From NCBI GenBank assembly GCA_041648735.1, contig JBAZOO010000008.1, forward strand, positions 46,761 through 110,760: DNA of 64,000 nt, given 5' to 3'. The DNA comes from JBAZOO01 sp041648735. Lineage in GTDB: Bacteria > Verrucomicrobiota > Lentisphaeria > Oligosphaerales > CAITYL01. A program made the translations under genes and the position numbers. Each line of letters begins with the position of its first letter. Positions within the stretch are counted from its first letter, which is position 1. Below, in pieces: positions 32,068 to 39,807 of the stretch. The notes beneath the pieces were generated by a model. The model worked only from the letters and a program-made list of their open reading frames with translations, made no database searches and had not been told where the DNA came from.

Positions 32068-32299
32068 AAAGGGTTGGCGGCCTCTGGAGGCGGTGGGGAC
32101 AAGGAGAATTCGCCATCGCGCCCGGGATCGGGTTCCCGGCATGGCCAACGGCCGATCCTGAGGGTGCCGCCGCCGCCGCCGCCGCCGGCCCCGGACTTGC
32201 CCCCGGGATTTTTGGTATTATTGTACCTGTATTCCAATAAGCCCGCCGCGGCCCCGGCCGCCCCTCCCCCCCATCACACCTCCGGAGAAAAGAGCGACC

Positions 32300-33088
32300 A
32301 TGACCAATCCAACCCGTGCCATCATCCACATCGCCGAGGAGAAGTGCAATGGCTGCGGCCTCTGCGCCAGCGCCTGCGCCGAAGGGGCCATCCAGATCAT
32401 TGACGGCAAGGCCAAACTGGTCAGCGACAACTATTGCGACGGCCTCGGCGCCTGCCTGGGCACCTGCCCGATGGACGCCATCTGGATCGAGGAGCGGACG
32501 GCGGCGCCGTTCGACCCCGCCGCCGTCGAAGAGCATCTGGCCGCCCAGGACGTGGCCACCCCCGCCGCCGAAGCCGCGCCGAAAGTGGCGGCACCGCCGC
32601 CCCGGGCGCACGGCCCCGGCCATGGCCATGCCGGCTGCCCCGGCAGCATGGCCCGGCTCTTCGCGCGGCCGGCCGCGGCGGCCGCCAAGCCAGCCGCCGG
32701 CCCGCCGGCGGGCGAGGCGCCCTCGCGCCTGGAGCAATGGCCCGTCCAGCTCCACCTGGTGCCGGCGAACGCCCCCTACTGGGCCGGCGCCGAGCTGCTG
32801 GTCGCCGCCGACTGCACGGCGTTCGCCCTCGGCGCCTTCCACGAGCGGCTGCTCAAGGGGCGGCGGCTGATGATCGCCTGCCCGAAGCTGGACGACAAGG
32901 ATGGCTATCTGGAAAAGCTCACCGCGATCCTCCGCGACAACCCGGTCCGCGGCATCACGGTCGCCATCATGGAAGTCCCCTGCTGCCAAGGGCTGCGGCT
33001 GCTGGTCGAGCAGGCGTTGCGTGCCAGCGGCAAGGTCCTGCCCTACCGGGTCGTGACGGTGACGCTGGAGGGGGAAGTGGCCGAATGA
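32300..33088 (+). CDS. Ferredoxin-like iron-sulfur protein with C-terminal cysteine domain
   Basis: The 262-residue protein has an N-terminal double-cluster ferredoxin fold. The first motif is complete (CNGCGLCASACAEGAI), the second lacks one cysteine (CDGLGACLGTCP, three Cys), which fits a 3Fe-4S or altered cluster. A linker carries HGPGHGHAGCPGS, and the C-terminal domain has YWAGAELLVAADCTAFALGA, LMIACPKLDDKDGYLEKLT and MEVPCCQGLRLLV with further cysteines. This layout is known from anaerobes but its reaction is not established; an electron-transfer or redox-sensing role is likely. GGAGA lies upstream of the ATG. Confidence 0.8.
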   Translation: MTNPTRAIIHIAEEKCNGCGLCASACAEGAIQIIDGKAKLVSDNYCDGLGACLGTCPMDAIWIEERTAAPFDPAAVEEHLAAQDVATPAAEAAPKVAAPPPRAHGPGHGHAGCPGSMARLFARPAAAAAKPAAGPPAGEAPSRLEQWPVQLHLVPANAPYWAGAELLVAADCTAFALGAFHERLLKGRRLMIACPKLDDKDGYLEKLTAILRDNPVRGITVAIMEVPCCQGLRLLVEQALRASGKVLPYRVVTVTLEGEVAE

Positions 33089-33109
33089 CGGCGGCGGCCG
33101 CCGGCCGGG

Positions 33110-34261
33110 TCAGCCGCCGGCGACCGTGACCACGATGGCGGTGAGGTCATCCTGGATCCCCTCCGTCCCCGTGAAGGCCTGGACGGCGGCGAAGAGCGAT
33201 TCGATCACCGCCGCGGCGCCGCGGCCACGCTCCCGCCGGACCAGGTCGAGGGTGCGTTCCACGCCAAAGGCGTCGCCCTCGGGGCCGGCGGCCTCCAGCA
33301 GGCCGTCGGTCAGCAGGAGCACGGTGTCGCCGGGGGCGAGGGTCAGCTCGCTGGCCTCCGGGAAGGCGGCCTCCGGGAAGAGGCCGAGGGCGGGGGCAAT
33401 GGGGCCCAGCTCGGCCTTGGCCTTGCCGGCGGCGTCGAGCACAAAGCCGGCGGGATGGCCGGCATTGAGCCAGCGGAAGCGGCGGCTGGCGGGGTCGAGG
33501 CTGGCAAGGAAAAAGGTGACGAAGCGCTCCTTGCCGGTGTCGTGGCAGAGGAGGCCGTTGGCGTTTTCGAGCAGCGCGCGGAACCCCGTCTGGGCCAGCG
33601 CCAGGGAATGCAGGTAGGCATGCACGTCGGCCATGAGCAGGGCCGGGCCGACGCCGTGGCCGGTGACGTCGCCAATGGCGATCAGCAGCTCGTTGCCCGG
33701 GCCGGGGAGGAAGTCGTAGTAGTCGCCGCCGGTGGCGTCGGCGGGGTGGGAGGCGCCGGCGATGTCGAAGCCGGGGAGGCGGGGCGGTTCGGCGGGCAGG
33801 AGCCGCCGCTGCACGTCCCGGGCGATGCGCATTGCCTCCTGCTGGGCCAGCAGCTCATGCTCGGCCGCGCGCCGGGCGCGGCGGTCGGCCGCGTCCTTGA
33901 GTTCGCGTTCGACGGCCGCCACCAGCCGCGTGAGGTTGTCCTTCATCAGATAGTCTTGGGCGCCGGCCCGCATGGCCTTGACCGCCACATCTTCGCCGAT
34001 GCTGTTGGAGACGATGATGAAGGGGATGTCGGCCTGGTTGGCCTTGACCATTTCCAGGGCGGCCGTGGAGCTGAAGCGCGGCATGCTGTGGTCGGAGAGG
34101 ATGATGTCCCAGGGCCCCTCGCGCAGGGCGGCGGCGAGGTCGGGCGCCTCGTCGACACGCCGGAAGTCGGGCTCAAAGCCGCCGCGGCGCAGCAGCCGCA
34201 GGATGAGCTGGGCGTCACTTTCCGAGTCTTCGATCAGCAGCACGCGGAGCGGCTTGGGCAT
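33110..34261 (-). CDS. Response regulator with PP2C-type (SpoIIE/RsbU) phosphatase output
   Basis: The 383-residue protein has an N-terminal receiver domain (VLLIEDSESDAQLI, phospho-acceptor in DIILSDHSMP, IIVSNSIGEDVAV, YLMKDNL), a short coiled coil (~120-155) and a SpoIIE-type Ser/Thr phosphatase domain (RDVQRRLLPAEPP, DATGGDYYDFLP, IGDVTGHGVGPALLMA, LLLTDGLLEA, DDLTAIVV). Such proteins dephosphorylate anti-sigma-factor antagonists in partner-switching pathways, controlled by a histidine kinase. Neither kinase nor antagonist is nearby. Asp residues for Mn2+ binding are present (GDVTGHG, QDDLT). Confidence 0.92.
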   Translation of the reverse strand: MPKPLRVLLIEDSESDAQLILRLLRRGGFEPDFRRVDEAPDLAAALREGPWDIILSDHSMPRFSSTAALEMVKANQADIPFIIVSNSIGEDVAVKAMRAGAQDYLMKDNLTRLVAAVERELKDAADRRARRAAEHELLAQQEAMRIARDVQRRLLPAEPPRLPGFDIAGASHPADATGGDYYDFLPGPGNELLIAIGDVTGHGVGPALLMADVHAYLHSLALAQTGFRALLENANGLLCHDTGKERFVTFFLASLDPASRRFRWLNAGHPAGFVLDAAGKAKAELGPIAPALGLFPEAAFPEASELTLAPGDTVLLLTDGLLEAAGPEGDAFGVERTLDLVRRERGRGAAAVIESLFAAVQAFTGTEGIQDDLTAIVVTVAGG

Positions 34262-34387
34262 GGTTCCCCCGGGGGTTGGGCGCGCCGGCGGCGGCCGCCG
34301 CCATTTGCACTGCACCCATTGAACAACGTAATCCGGTGGCCGGGGAATGTCAACAATCGCTGGGGCAGGGACGCCGGCCCACCGTTT

Positions 34388-35509
34388 TCAGTGGTGCGAG
34401 AAGATGCGTTCGGGGGCGTGGTAGAGGGCGACGCCGAGTTCGTTGGCGCGGGCCACGACCTCCGCGTCCTTGAGCGAGCCGGCCGGGGCGACGATCGCCG
34501 CCACCCCCGCCTTCGCCGCCACCTCCACGCCGTCCGGCATCGGGAAGAAGCCGTCGCTGGCCATGACCGCCCCCGCCAGCGTCTCCTGGCCGGCGTACTT
34601 GAGCCTGCACTTCTCCACCGCCTGCTCGACCGCGCCGACGCGGTCCTGCTCGCCCGTGCCCACCGCCAAGGTGCCGCCATCCTTGACGATCACCACGCCG
34701 TTGGAGCGGACGTTGAGGTTGATGTACCAGGCGATCAGCAGGTCGTCGAGCTGCCGCGGCGTGGCGGCGACGGCCGCCTTCACCGTGCCGAGGGCCTTGC
34801 TGCTGCCGGAAGCCGGCGCGAAGTCCGCAACGGAGCGCACCTTGGTCAGCAGCGGATCGGCGATGACCAGCGAGCCGTCGGCCAACACCTTCAGCGTGCG
34901 GTGGCCGGCCACCGGGTCGCCGACGTACTTGGGCAGGGTCGCGAGGTCGCCGCACTGGAGGATGCGGATGTGCTGGTTGAGCCGGAAGCTCTCCTGGTCC
35001 TGGAAGACCGCCAGCGCCGCCGCGTCGTAGGCTGGGGCGACCACGCATTCGGTGAAGAGCTGCATGATCTCACGGGCGGTGGCGGCGTCCACCTTGCAGT
35101 TGAAGGCGGTGGTGGAGCCGAAGGCGGCGCGGGGGTCGGCGGCGCGGGCCTTGCGGTAGACGGTGAGGGCGTCTTCGCCGGGGAGGGCGACGGCGGCGCC
35201 GCTGGGGTTGACGTGCTTCATCACGGCGCAGGCGGGGCGGGCGAAGAACTTGACGATGTTCAGGGCGTAGGAGATGTCTTCCAGGTTGGTCTGGGAGAGG
35301 CCGCCCTTGCCGCTCTTCAGCAGTTGCATGTCGCCGATGGCGCAGGGGTGGCCGGCGGGCTTGTAGTAGGCGGCGGTCTGGTGCGGGTTCGTGCCGTAGC
35401 GCAGGTCATCAACCTTGGTGAACTTCAGGCCGTTGACCTCGATTTCGGCGGCATAATCGCCGACGTTCCGGGTGAGATAGGTGGCGCGGGACATCGTGTC
35501 GCTGGACAT
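34388..35509 (-). CDS. Stand-alone AICAR transformylase (PurH C-terminal type)
   Basis: The 373-residue protein matches the formyltransferase half of PurH, which adds a formyl group from 10-formyl-tetrahydrofolate to AICAR in purine synthesis. It has RYGTNPHQTAAYY, GGLSQTNLEDI, the catalytic pair in AVMKHVNPSGAAVA (Lys-His), SNGVVIVKDGGTLAVGTGEQ-like and MASDGFFPMPDGVE. Bifunctional PurH is ~520 residues with an N-terminal IMP cyclohydrolase; that half is absent, so ring closure must be encoded elsewhere. A second ATG at 35494 is an alternative start. Confidence 0.88.
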   Translation of the reverse strand: MSSDTMSRATYLTRNVGDYAAEIEVNGLKFTKVDDLRYGTNPHQTAAYYKPAGHPCAIGDMQLLKSGKGGLSQTNLEDISYALNIVKFFARPACAVMKHVNPSGAAVALPGEDALTVYRKARAADPRAAFGSTTAFNCKVDAATAREIMQLFTECVVAPAYDAAALAVFQDQESFRLNQHIRILQCGDLATLPKYVGDPVAGHRTLKVLADGSLVIADPLLTKVRSVADFAPASGSSKALGTVKAAVAATPRQLDDLLIAWYINLNVRSNGVVIVKDGGTLAVGTGEQDRVGAVEQAVEKCRLKYAGQETLAGAVMASDGFFPMPDGVEVAAKAGVAAIVAPAGSLKDAEVVARANELGVALYHAPERIFSHH

Positions 35510-35594
35510 AACCTCGGGTCTCCAATGGCTTGCGTCAGAACCGCCGGGCACTGCATTTGGAAGGAAAGGGGGGTTGCAATGCCCCCCCAGGCGG

Positions 35595-36728
35595 TCAGAT
35601 GATTTCCAGGGCGTCGCGGCCGGGGAGGGCCGGGAAGGGGGCGTGCGGCTCGGCCTGGTACCAGAACGCCACCGAGCTGATGTCATCCTGCGCCGGCAGG
35701 TAGCGCCCGGCGCTGCGCCAGCCGAGGGCCTGGATGGTCACCGCCAGCTCCTGCTGGAAGCGCACCGGATCCATGATGTGCCAGCGGTAGAGGCTGAAGC
35801 GGGTGTTCGCCTGGTAGCAGCCGTCCGGGCGCACGATGTGCGGCACCCCGGCGTAGGCGGTGGTGTATTCCTGGTACTGCTTGGTCGCCTTGTTCTCGAA
35901 GTTGTAGGAGCCGCAGAAGTAGTCTTCGGTGCCGGTGCCGCAGATGGTGGGGAAGCATTTCCCGCCGTATTCGGCGACCGCCTCGCGCACGCTCGTGCCG
36001 GCCGGGATGTCGCCGTCGAGGTAGAACTTGATCTCGCCCTCGCCCCACCAGCCGTTGTTGTTCATCTGCCAGGCCATGTAGGTGCCGACGTAGTGGCCCT
36101 GGCCCTTCACCCCGTCGAGCAGGGTGTAGATGTCCTTGTACGGCAGCGGATTGGTGCGGCGGAACTGGGCGTGGAAATAGGCCGCGTCGGCGGGAACCTG
36201 GGTGAGGGTGTAATTGATCTGGTAGTAGATGGTCATCGGCTCGAAGCCGATGTTCTCCAGCGTGATCTTGCAGTGCTTGCGGAAGGGCATCTCCCAGTAG
36301 CAGTTGAAGGCGTTGCCGGGATTGACGCAGACCGGCAGGGAAGTGATTGGGGCGAAGCTGGTGTAGCTGGTGTAGGCGCTGGCGAAGAAGTCGCCGATCG
36401 GCACTTCCACCGACGGCGTGCCCTCACCATCCCAGTAGAAGCGGATGATGGTGAAGCGGTAGTTGCCGGTCGGGGTCATCCAGATCTGCTGGATCGCGCC
36501 GGGGCCTTCGACATCGGCCAGGACCAGGGTCTCGCCCGGCTTGACCTGGGTGCATGGCCTGACCTTCCAGCCGGTGCCGAGATCGCGGGAGCAAGTGTGG
36601 TTCGGGTCGACATGGCGGCCGCCCTGCCCCTTGCCGCCGGTGGGGTTTTCCGCCGACAGCGAGCGGCTCTCCGCCTTGGAAAGGCGGGAGAGATTGCCGA
36701 GGTGCAGGCCGAGGCCATTGAATTCCAT
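35595..36728 (-). CDS. GH172-family (DUF2961) glycoside hydrolase
   Basis: The 377-residue protein has the DUF2961 pattern: RSLSAENPTGGKGQGG near the start, GPGAIQQIWMTPTG, VEVPIGDFFASAY, WWGEGEIKFYLDGD, CGTGTEDYFCGSYNF and YRWHIMDPVRFQQELAV. DUF2961 is now GH172, which includes difructose-anhydride and arabinofuranosidase activities. The glutamates in WWGEGE and GTEDYF are candidate catalytic/active-site residues. There is no signal peptide. AAGGAG precedes the ATG at 36728. A second, diverged member lies at 54536-55651. Confidence 0.87.
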   Translation of the reverse strand: MEFNGLGLHLGNLSRLSKAESRSLSAENPTGGKGQGGRHVDPNHTCSRDLGTGWKVRPCTQVKPGETLVLADVEGPGAIQQIWMTPTGNYRFTIIRFYWDGEGTPSVEVPIGDFFASAYTSYTSFAPITSLPVCVNPGNAFNCYWEMPFRKHCKITLENIGFEPMTIYYQINYTLTQVPADAAYFHAQFRRTNPLPYKDIYTLLDGVKGQGHYVGTYMAWQMNNNGWWGEGEIKFYLDGDIPAGTSVREAVAEYGGKCFPTICGTGTEDYFCGSYNFENKATKQYQEYTTAYAGVPHIVRPDGCYQANTRFSLYRWHIMDPVRFQQELAVTIQALGWRSAGRYLPAQDDISSVAFWYQAEPHAPFPALPGRDALEII

Positions 36729-37289
36729 GGACGCGCTCCTTGGTGGCGAAACTTTTTAGGCGCCGCTGGCAGTGTGCCGCCAAGGGCCAACTGCAAGAGG
36801 CAGTACCTTATTGAGGGAACGGCCGGATGCAACCGCCGGGGGAATCGGGTGCTTGAAACTTGAAACTCGGGAACCCCCGCCCGCGGTGAGGGATTTGCCT
36901 GTCCCCAAGGCACTCGCCTGTCCCCAAGGCACTCAACCGGCGCCACCCAGTCATGGCGTCACTGAGTCACCCCCTTGCCCCCTTCGCCGGAGCGGGGGGG
37001 GGCGCGGCGGGCCCGTTAAAAATCTCACAGACGGCCGCCGTCGCCGGCCGTCGCCGGCCACCCCGGCTCCACCCCGACGATGCCCGAAGCCGGTGCCAGG
37101 GGAACATGACAAAAGTCAAAAAGACCGGACACCAATCCCACAACCGCCGCCATGTCCGCCATGGTTGTCCATGAAAGTCGGCATGCGTCAAATTTTGTCC
37201 GAAAGGTGCCGGCCGGTGCCCGTTATTTTTTTAACTATCTTAACTTGCTTGCCGCCAAGAGGTAACGGGGCAGGGCCGGCGGCGAGCCC
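36729..37289. other. Intergenic region (~560 bp) without a convincing gene
   Basis: Open frames here have no recognisable family, no good ribosome site and out-of-character composition. The region contains a perfect 19-bp tandem duplication (36897-36915 and 36916-36934, GCCTGTCCCCAAGGCACTC) and a G-run of nine near 37000. The rightmost part leads into the hyd promoter at 37290. Confidence 0.6.
36897..36934. repeat. Two tandem copies of a 19-bp unit
   Basis: GCCTGTCCCCAAGGCACTC is repeated exactly, head to tail; GCCT and AGGC inside each unit can form a small hairpin. Confidence 0.9.
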
Positions 37290-37317
37290 TTGTCAAACCC
37301 CCATTTCCGCCTATAGT
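37290..37317 (+). promoter_or_regulatory. Promoter of the hydCBA operon
   Basis: TTGTCA and TATAGT with a 16-bp spacer lie about 100 bp before the first hydrogenase gene. Confidence 0.65.
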
Positions 37318-37420
37318 AAGCGGTATTCGCGCCGATTTTCCCGGCGGCCCGACGGGGATTGCCGCGGCACCGGTGAGAGACCGCCCGTAAAACCACCCGA
37401 TGCGACGAGGTGACTTGACC

Positions 37421-37915
37421 ATGGGTACCGACACTGACCACAAGAAGTTCCAGGAGCTGGAGGCCATGATTGACGGCCTGGCCCTGGCCGGCAAGGACAC
37501 GGAGGGGCGGCGCGCCGTCCTCATCCAGGTGCTGCACAAGGCCCAGGAGCTGTTCGGCTACCTGCCCGAGGAGGTGCAGAAGTTCGTCGCCGGCAAGCTG
37601 GCGCTGCACCTCAGCGAGGTCTACGGGGTGGTTTCCTTCTACCATCTCTTCAAGACCAAGCGTTCCGGCAAGTATTGCATTGAGTTCTGCATGGGCACCG
37701 CCTGCTATGTCCGCGGCGCCACCAAGCTGATCGAGCAGGCCGAACAGGCCCTCGGGGTCAAGCTGGGGGAGACGACCCCGGACGGCCGCTTCACCCTCGG
37801 CCAGCTCCGCTGCGTCGGCGCCTGTTCGCTGGCGCCCGTGATCCAGATTGCCGGCAAGACCTTTGGCCGGGTCACGGCGGAGCAGCTCCCCGGCATCCTC
37901 GCCGAGTTCAAGTGA
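37421..37915 (+). CDS. hydC: [FeFe] hydrogenase gamma subunit (NuoE-like, 2Fe-2S)
   Basis: The 164-residue subunit is a thioredoxin-fold [2Fe-2S] protein like NuoE. It shows VLHKAQELFGYLPEEVQKFV, SEVYGVVSFYHLFKTKRSGK and four cluster cysteines in FCMGTACYVRGA and CVGACSLAPV. In trimeric bifurcating hydrogenases HydC relays electrons between HydB and HydA. It is first in the hydCBA operon. The ATG at 37421 is preferred to one at 37400 on family length; the ribosome site is weak for both. Confidence 0.92.
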   Translation: MGTDTDHKKFQELEAMIDGLALAGKDTEGRRAVLIQVLHKAQELFGYLPEEVQKFVAGKLALHLSEVYGVVSFYHLFKTKRSGKYCIEFCMGTACYVRGATKLIEQAEQALGVKLGETTPDGRFTLGQLRCVGACSLAPVIQIAGKTFGRVTAEQLPGILAEFK

Positions 37916-37922
37916 AATTCCG

Positions 37923-37935
37923 TGCGGACTCCGCA
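37923..37935. repeat. 13-bp palindrome TGCGGACTCCGCA (copy 4)
   Basis: It lies in the 66-bp gap between hydC and hydB; symmetry extends to the 17-bp CGTGCGGACTCCGCACG (37921-37937). A stem here could influence the hydC:hydB ratio. Confidence 0.9.
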
Positions 37936-37981
37936 CGCCCCAGCCGTTGAAGCAAGCAACCTTTTTCGTGGAGAAGAGCGG

Positions 37982-39787
37982 ATGAGCAGATTGGCGACAC
38001 GGTACGATTTGACGGCGCTGGCGCGGAAGCTGGCCGCCGGGCCGGGGGCGGGCGCGCCGCCGGTGCAGGTCTTTGTCGGCATGTCCACCTGTGGCCTGGC
38101 CTCCGGGGCCGGGGCGGTGTATGAGGCCATGGCGAAGGCGCTGGCGGCGCGGAAGCTGGCCAACGTCACGCTGGTGAAGGCGGGCTGCGTCGGGCTGTGC
38201 TACGCGGAGCCGACGGTCGAGGTGCAGGTGGCGGGCCAGCCGATCGTGACCCTGGGCAACGTGACCCCGGAGCGCGGCGAGGAGCTGGTGGCGGAGCTGG
38301 CCGCCGGCGGCAAGATTGCCGGGGCGATCTCGGAAGGGGACGCCATCTTCAAGAAGCAGGTGCGCATCGCCCTCCGCCACTGTGGCCGGCTCGACCCGGA
38401 GAAGGTCGAGGACTATCTGCGCGACGGCGGCTACCAGACCTTGGCCAAGGCGCTGTTCGACCAGAAGCCGGAGGAGCTGATCCAAACCATGAAGGACTCG
38501 GGGCTGCGCGGCCGCGGCGGCGCCGGCTTCCCGACCGGGCTCAAGTGGGAGGCGGCGCGCAAGGCGGCCAACACCCCGAAATACATTGTCTGCAACGCCG
38601 ATGAGGGCGACCCCGGGGCGTTCATGGACCGCTCCGTGCTCGAGGGCGACCCGCACTGCGTGCTCGAAGCCATGGCCCTGGCCGGCTACGCCATCGGCGC
38701 CCGCTTCGGCTACATCTACTGCCGCGCCGAATATCCGCTGGCGGTGAAGCGGCTGGAGATCGCCATCGGCCAGGCCCGCCAGCTCGGGCTGCTCGGCGCC
38801 AACATCCTTGGCAGCGGCTTTGACTTCGACATCGAGGTCAAGCTGGGCGCCGGCGCCTTCGTCTGCGGCGAGGAGACCTCGCTGATCCACTCCATCGAGG
38901 GGAAGCGCGGCGAGCCGACGGTGAAGCCGCCCTTCCCGGCCGAGTCCGGGCTGTGGGGCAAGTCCACCACGGTGAACAACGTCGAGACCCTGGCCTGCGT
39001 CGTGCCGATTTTGGAGAAGGGCGCGGCCTGGTTCCGCGGCATTGGCACTCCGAAGTGCCCGGGCACCAAGGTCTTCGCCCTGGCCGGCGACGTCAAGAAC
39101 GTGGGGCTGGCCGAGGTGCCGATGGGGATCACCATCCACGAGGTGCTCGAGGAGATCGGTGGCGGCAGCCGCGACGGCAAGCCGATCAAGGCGGTGCAGA
39201 CCGGCGGCCCCTCCGGCGGCTGCATCCCCGCCAGCAAGTTCGACACCCCGATCGAGTACGAGACCCTGGCCAGCCTCGGCTCGATCATGGGCTCTGGCGG
39301 CCTGATCGTCATGGGCGCCGACACCTCGATGGTCAAGATCGCCCACTTCTACCTCCAATTCACCTGCGACGAGAGCTGCGGCAAATGCACCCCCTGCCGG
39401 GTCGGCAACAAGCGGCTGCTGGAGATCCTCGACCGCCTGCTGAAGGGCGAAGGCAAGCCGGAGGATCTGGAGAAGCTCCAGGAGCTGGGCAACGTGATCA
39501 AGGACACGGCGCTCTGCGGCCTCGGCCAGACCTCCCCCAACCCGGTCCTCTCCACCCTGCACTGGTTCCGCGGCGAATATGAGGAGTGCCTGAAGAAGGG
39601 GCCCAAGGCCGTCACCTACCGCATCGTCGCGGAGAAGTGCGTCGGCTGCCGCGCCTGCGCCAAGGTCTGCCCGGTGAGCTGCATTGACGGCAAGCTCAAG
39701 AAGCCGCATGTCATCCGCCAGGAGGAGTGCATCCATTGCGGCGCCTGCTTCAGCGCCTGCAAGTTCGACGCCATCGTCCGCGAGTAA
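37982..39787 (+). CDS. hydB: [FeFe] hydrogenase beta subunit (NuoF-like, NADH/FMN)
   Basis: The 601-residue flavoprotein subunit binds NAD(H) and FMN. An N-terminal thioredoxin-like [2Fe-2S] domain (FVGMSTCGLASGAG, KAGCVGLCYAEP) is followed by the NuoF core: GLRGRGGAGFPTGLKWEAAR and NADEGDPGAFMDRSVLEGDP, the FMN/NADH site, then CGEETSLIHSIEGKRGEPTV and the [4Fe-4S] motif ESCGKCTPCRVG. The C-terminus has two ferredoxin clusters (CVGCRACAKVCP, CIHCGACFSACKF). This architecture matches HydB of electron-bifurcating hydrogenases, where NADH and reduced ferredoxin are used together to make H2. hydA follows after 20 bp. Confidence 0.95.
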   Translation: MSRLATRYDLTALARKLAAGPGAGAPPVQVFVGMSTCGLASGAGAVYEAMAKALAARKLANVTLVKAGCVGLCYAEPTVEVQVAGQPIVTLGNVTPERGEELVAELAAGGKIAGAISEGDAIFKKQVRIALRHCGRLDPEKVEDYLRDGGYQTLAKALFDQKPEELIQTMKDSGLRGRGGAGFPTGLKWEAARKAANTPKYIVCNADEGDPGAFMDRSVLEGDPHCVLEAMALAGYAIGARFGYIYCRAEYPLAVKRLEIAIGQARQLGLLGANILGSGFDFDIEVKLGAGAFVCGEETSLIHSIEGKRGEPTVKPPFPAESGLWGKSTTVNNVETLACVVPILEKGAAWFRGIGTPKCPGTKVFALAGDVKNVGLAEVPMGITIHEVLEEIGGGSRDGKPIKAVQTGGPSGGCIPASKFDTPIEYETLASLGSIMGSGGLIVMGADTSMVKIAHFYLQFTCDESCGKCTPCRVGNKRLLEILDRLLKGEGKPEDLEKLQELGNVIKDTALCGLGQTSPNPVLSTLHWFRGEYEECLKKGPKAVTYRIVAEKCVGCRACAKVCPVSCIDGKLKKPHVIRQEECIHCGACFSACKFDAIVRE

Positions 39788-39807
39788 CCCTTTAGGAGAC
39801 CCCTTCC

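Noticed and set aside
36772..37413. Plus-strand 213-codon open frame before the hydrogenase
   Set aside because: It crosses a 19-bp tandem repeat and the hyd promoter, has no ribosome site and no recognisable domain.
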